Below are positions 6,862 through 7,039 of a DNA stretch of 7,039 bases, piece by piece (the stretch's first letter is position 1; the number at the start of each line of letters is the position of its first letter). The position numbers were made by a program, and so were the translations under genes. The stretch is from CAZEER01 sp964511215 (GTDB lineage Bacteria; Fidelibacterota; Marinisomatia; Marinisomatales; UBA1611): NCBI GenBank assembly GCA_964511215.1, contig CAZEER010000091.1:1-7039 (forward strand). Direction: 5' to 3'. Under the pieces are notes generated by a model that did not search any database, was not told the origin of the DNA, and was given only the letters and a program-made list of their open reading frames with translations.

Positions 6862-7039
6862 AAAATTATATCAAATGTTTATGCTTTCGCTGATACTCTT
6901 TATTTGTGGATGTTTAGCTGATAATCCATGGGAAGAATTAGAATCAGATTATGATCATATATTAAATGTTTTTGGGCTTATTAATTTAGATTCTTTGCAG
7001 TCTAGTTACGTTGGTTTATATAGTACAACTGACTTGGAT
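6851..7039 (+). CDS. Lipoprotein, 5' part only; possible DUF4249-type partner of the TonB-dependent receptor
   Basis: The first 63 residues of a gene that leaves the window on the right. From TTG 6851 the N-terminus reads MNFKKLYQMFMLSLILFICGC: a basic n-region (Lys4, Lys5), a hydrophobic core and lipobox ICGC with acylated Cys21. From ATG 6875 the signal would lose both lysines, and that ATG has no SD, so TTG is preferred. An in-frame TAA at 6845-6847 rules out a longer form. The mature part (LADNPWEELESDY…, then ILNVFGLINLDS) continues with YVGLYSTTDL, in keeping with the first beta strands of DUF4249 proteins, which typically sit beside receptors of this plug type. With so little sequence this rests mainly on context. 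The gene overlaps the receptor stop by 11 nt, so the two are probably co-translated and act together at the outer membrane. Confidence 0.65.
   Translation, partial: MNFKKLYQMFMLSLILFICGCLADNPWEELESDYDHILNVFGLINLDSLQSSYVGLYSTTDLD

Overview
The window is a low-GC (AT-rich by eye), densely coded stretch from a Gram-negative bacterium of the FCB group (Bacteroidota or relatives). Three things point there: a C-terminal sorting-type domain with the YPNPFNP signature, a TonB-dependent receptor (TBDR) with an N-terminal carboxypeptidase-regulatory-like domain, and signal peptides ending in G-Q. The style (YPNPFNP/FlgD-like tail, modest SD use, glucanase cargo) would suit a marine lineage such as Marinimicrobia or an Ignavibacteria/Calditrichota relative. 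That placement is inference; no rRNA or marker gene is present.

Layout, all on the + strand. (1) Bases 1-776 are the 3' end of a GH16 endo-beta-1,3-glucanase (laminarinase type) with an added C-terminal beta-sandwich-like module. (2) Bases 767-2743, overlapping the GH16 stop, are a secreted three-part enzyme: a GH5 catalytic domain resembling exo-beta-1,3-glucanases, a CBM6 module and a type IX/FlgD-like tail. (3) After a 96-nt gap, bases 2840-4273 encode an extremely acidic lipoprotein built from four tandem ~90-residue repeats, each apparently made of two related halves. (4) After a 137-nt AT-rich gap, bases 4411-6861 encode a TBDR of the non-SusC type. (5) Overlapping its stop, and probably starting at TTG 6851 behind a GGAG ribosome binding site, is the 5' end of a second lipoprotein that runs off the window. 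It is plausibly the DUF4249-type partner usually found beside such receptors.

Working model (inference): GH16 and GH5-CBM6 cut beta-1,3-glucan such as laminarin outside the cell. The TBDR and its lipoprotein partner could import a product or another ligand across the outer membrane. There is no SusC/SusD signature, so this is not a canonical polysaccharide utilization locus, and the receptor may be unrelated to the glucanases. The acidic repeat lipoprotein has no function I can assign and is the most interesting element. I saw no RNA genes, mobile elements, CRISPR arrays or convincing minus-strand genes, and there is no gene-free stretch over 300 nt.
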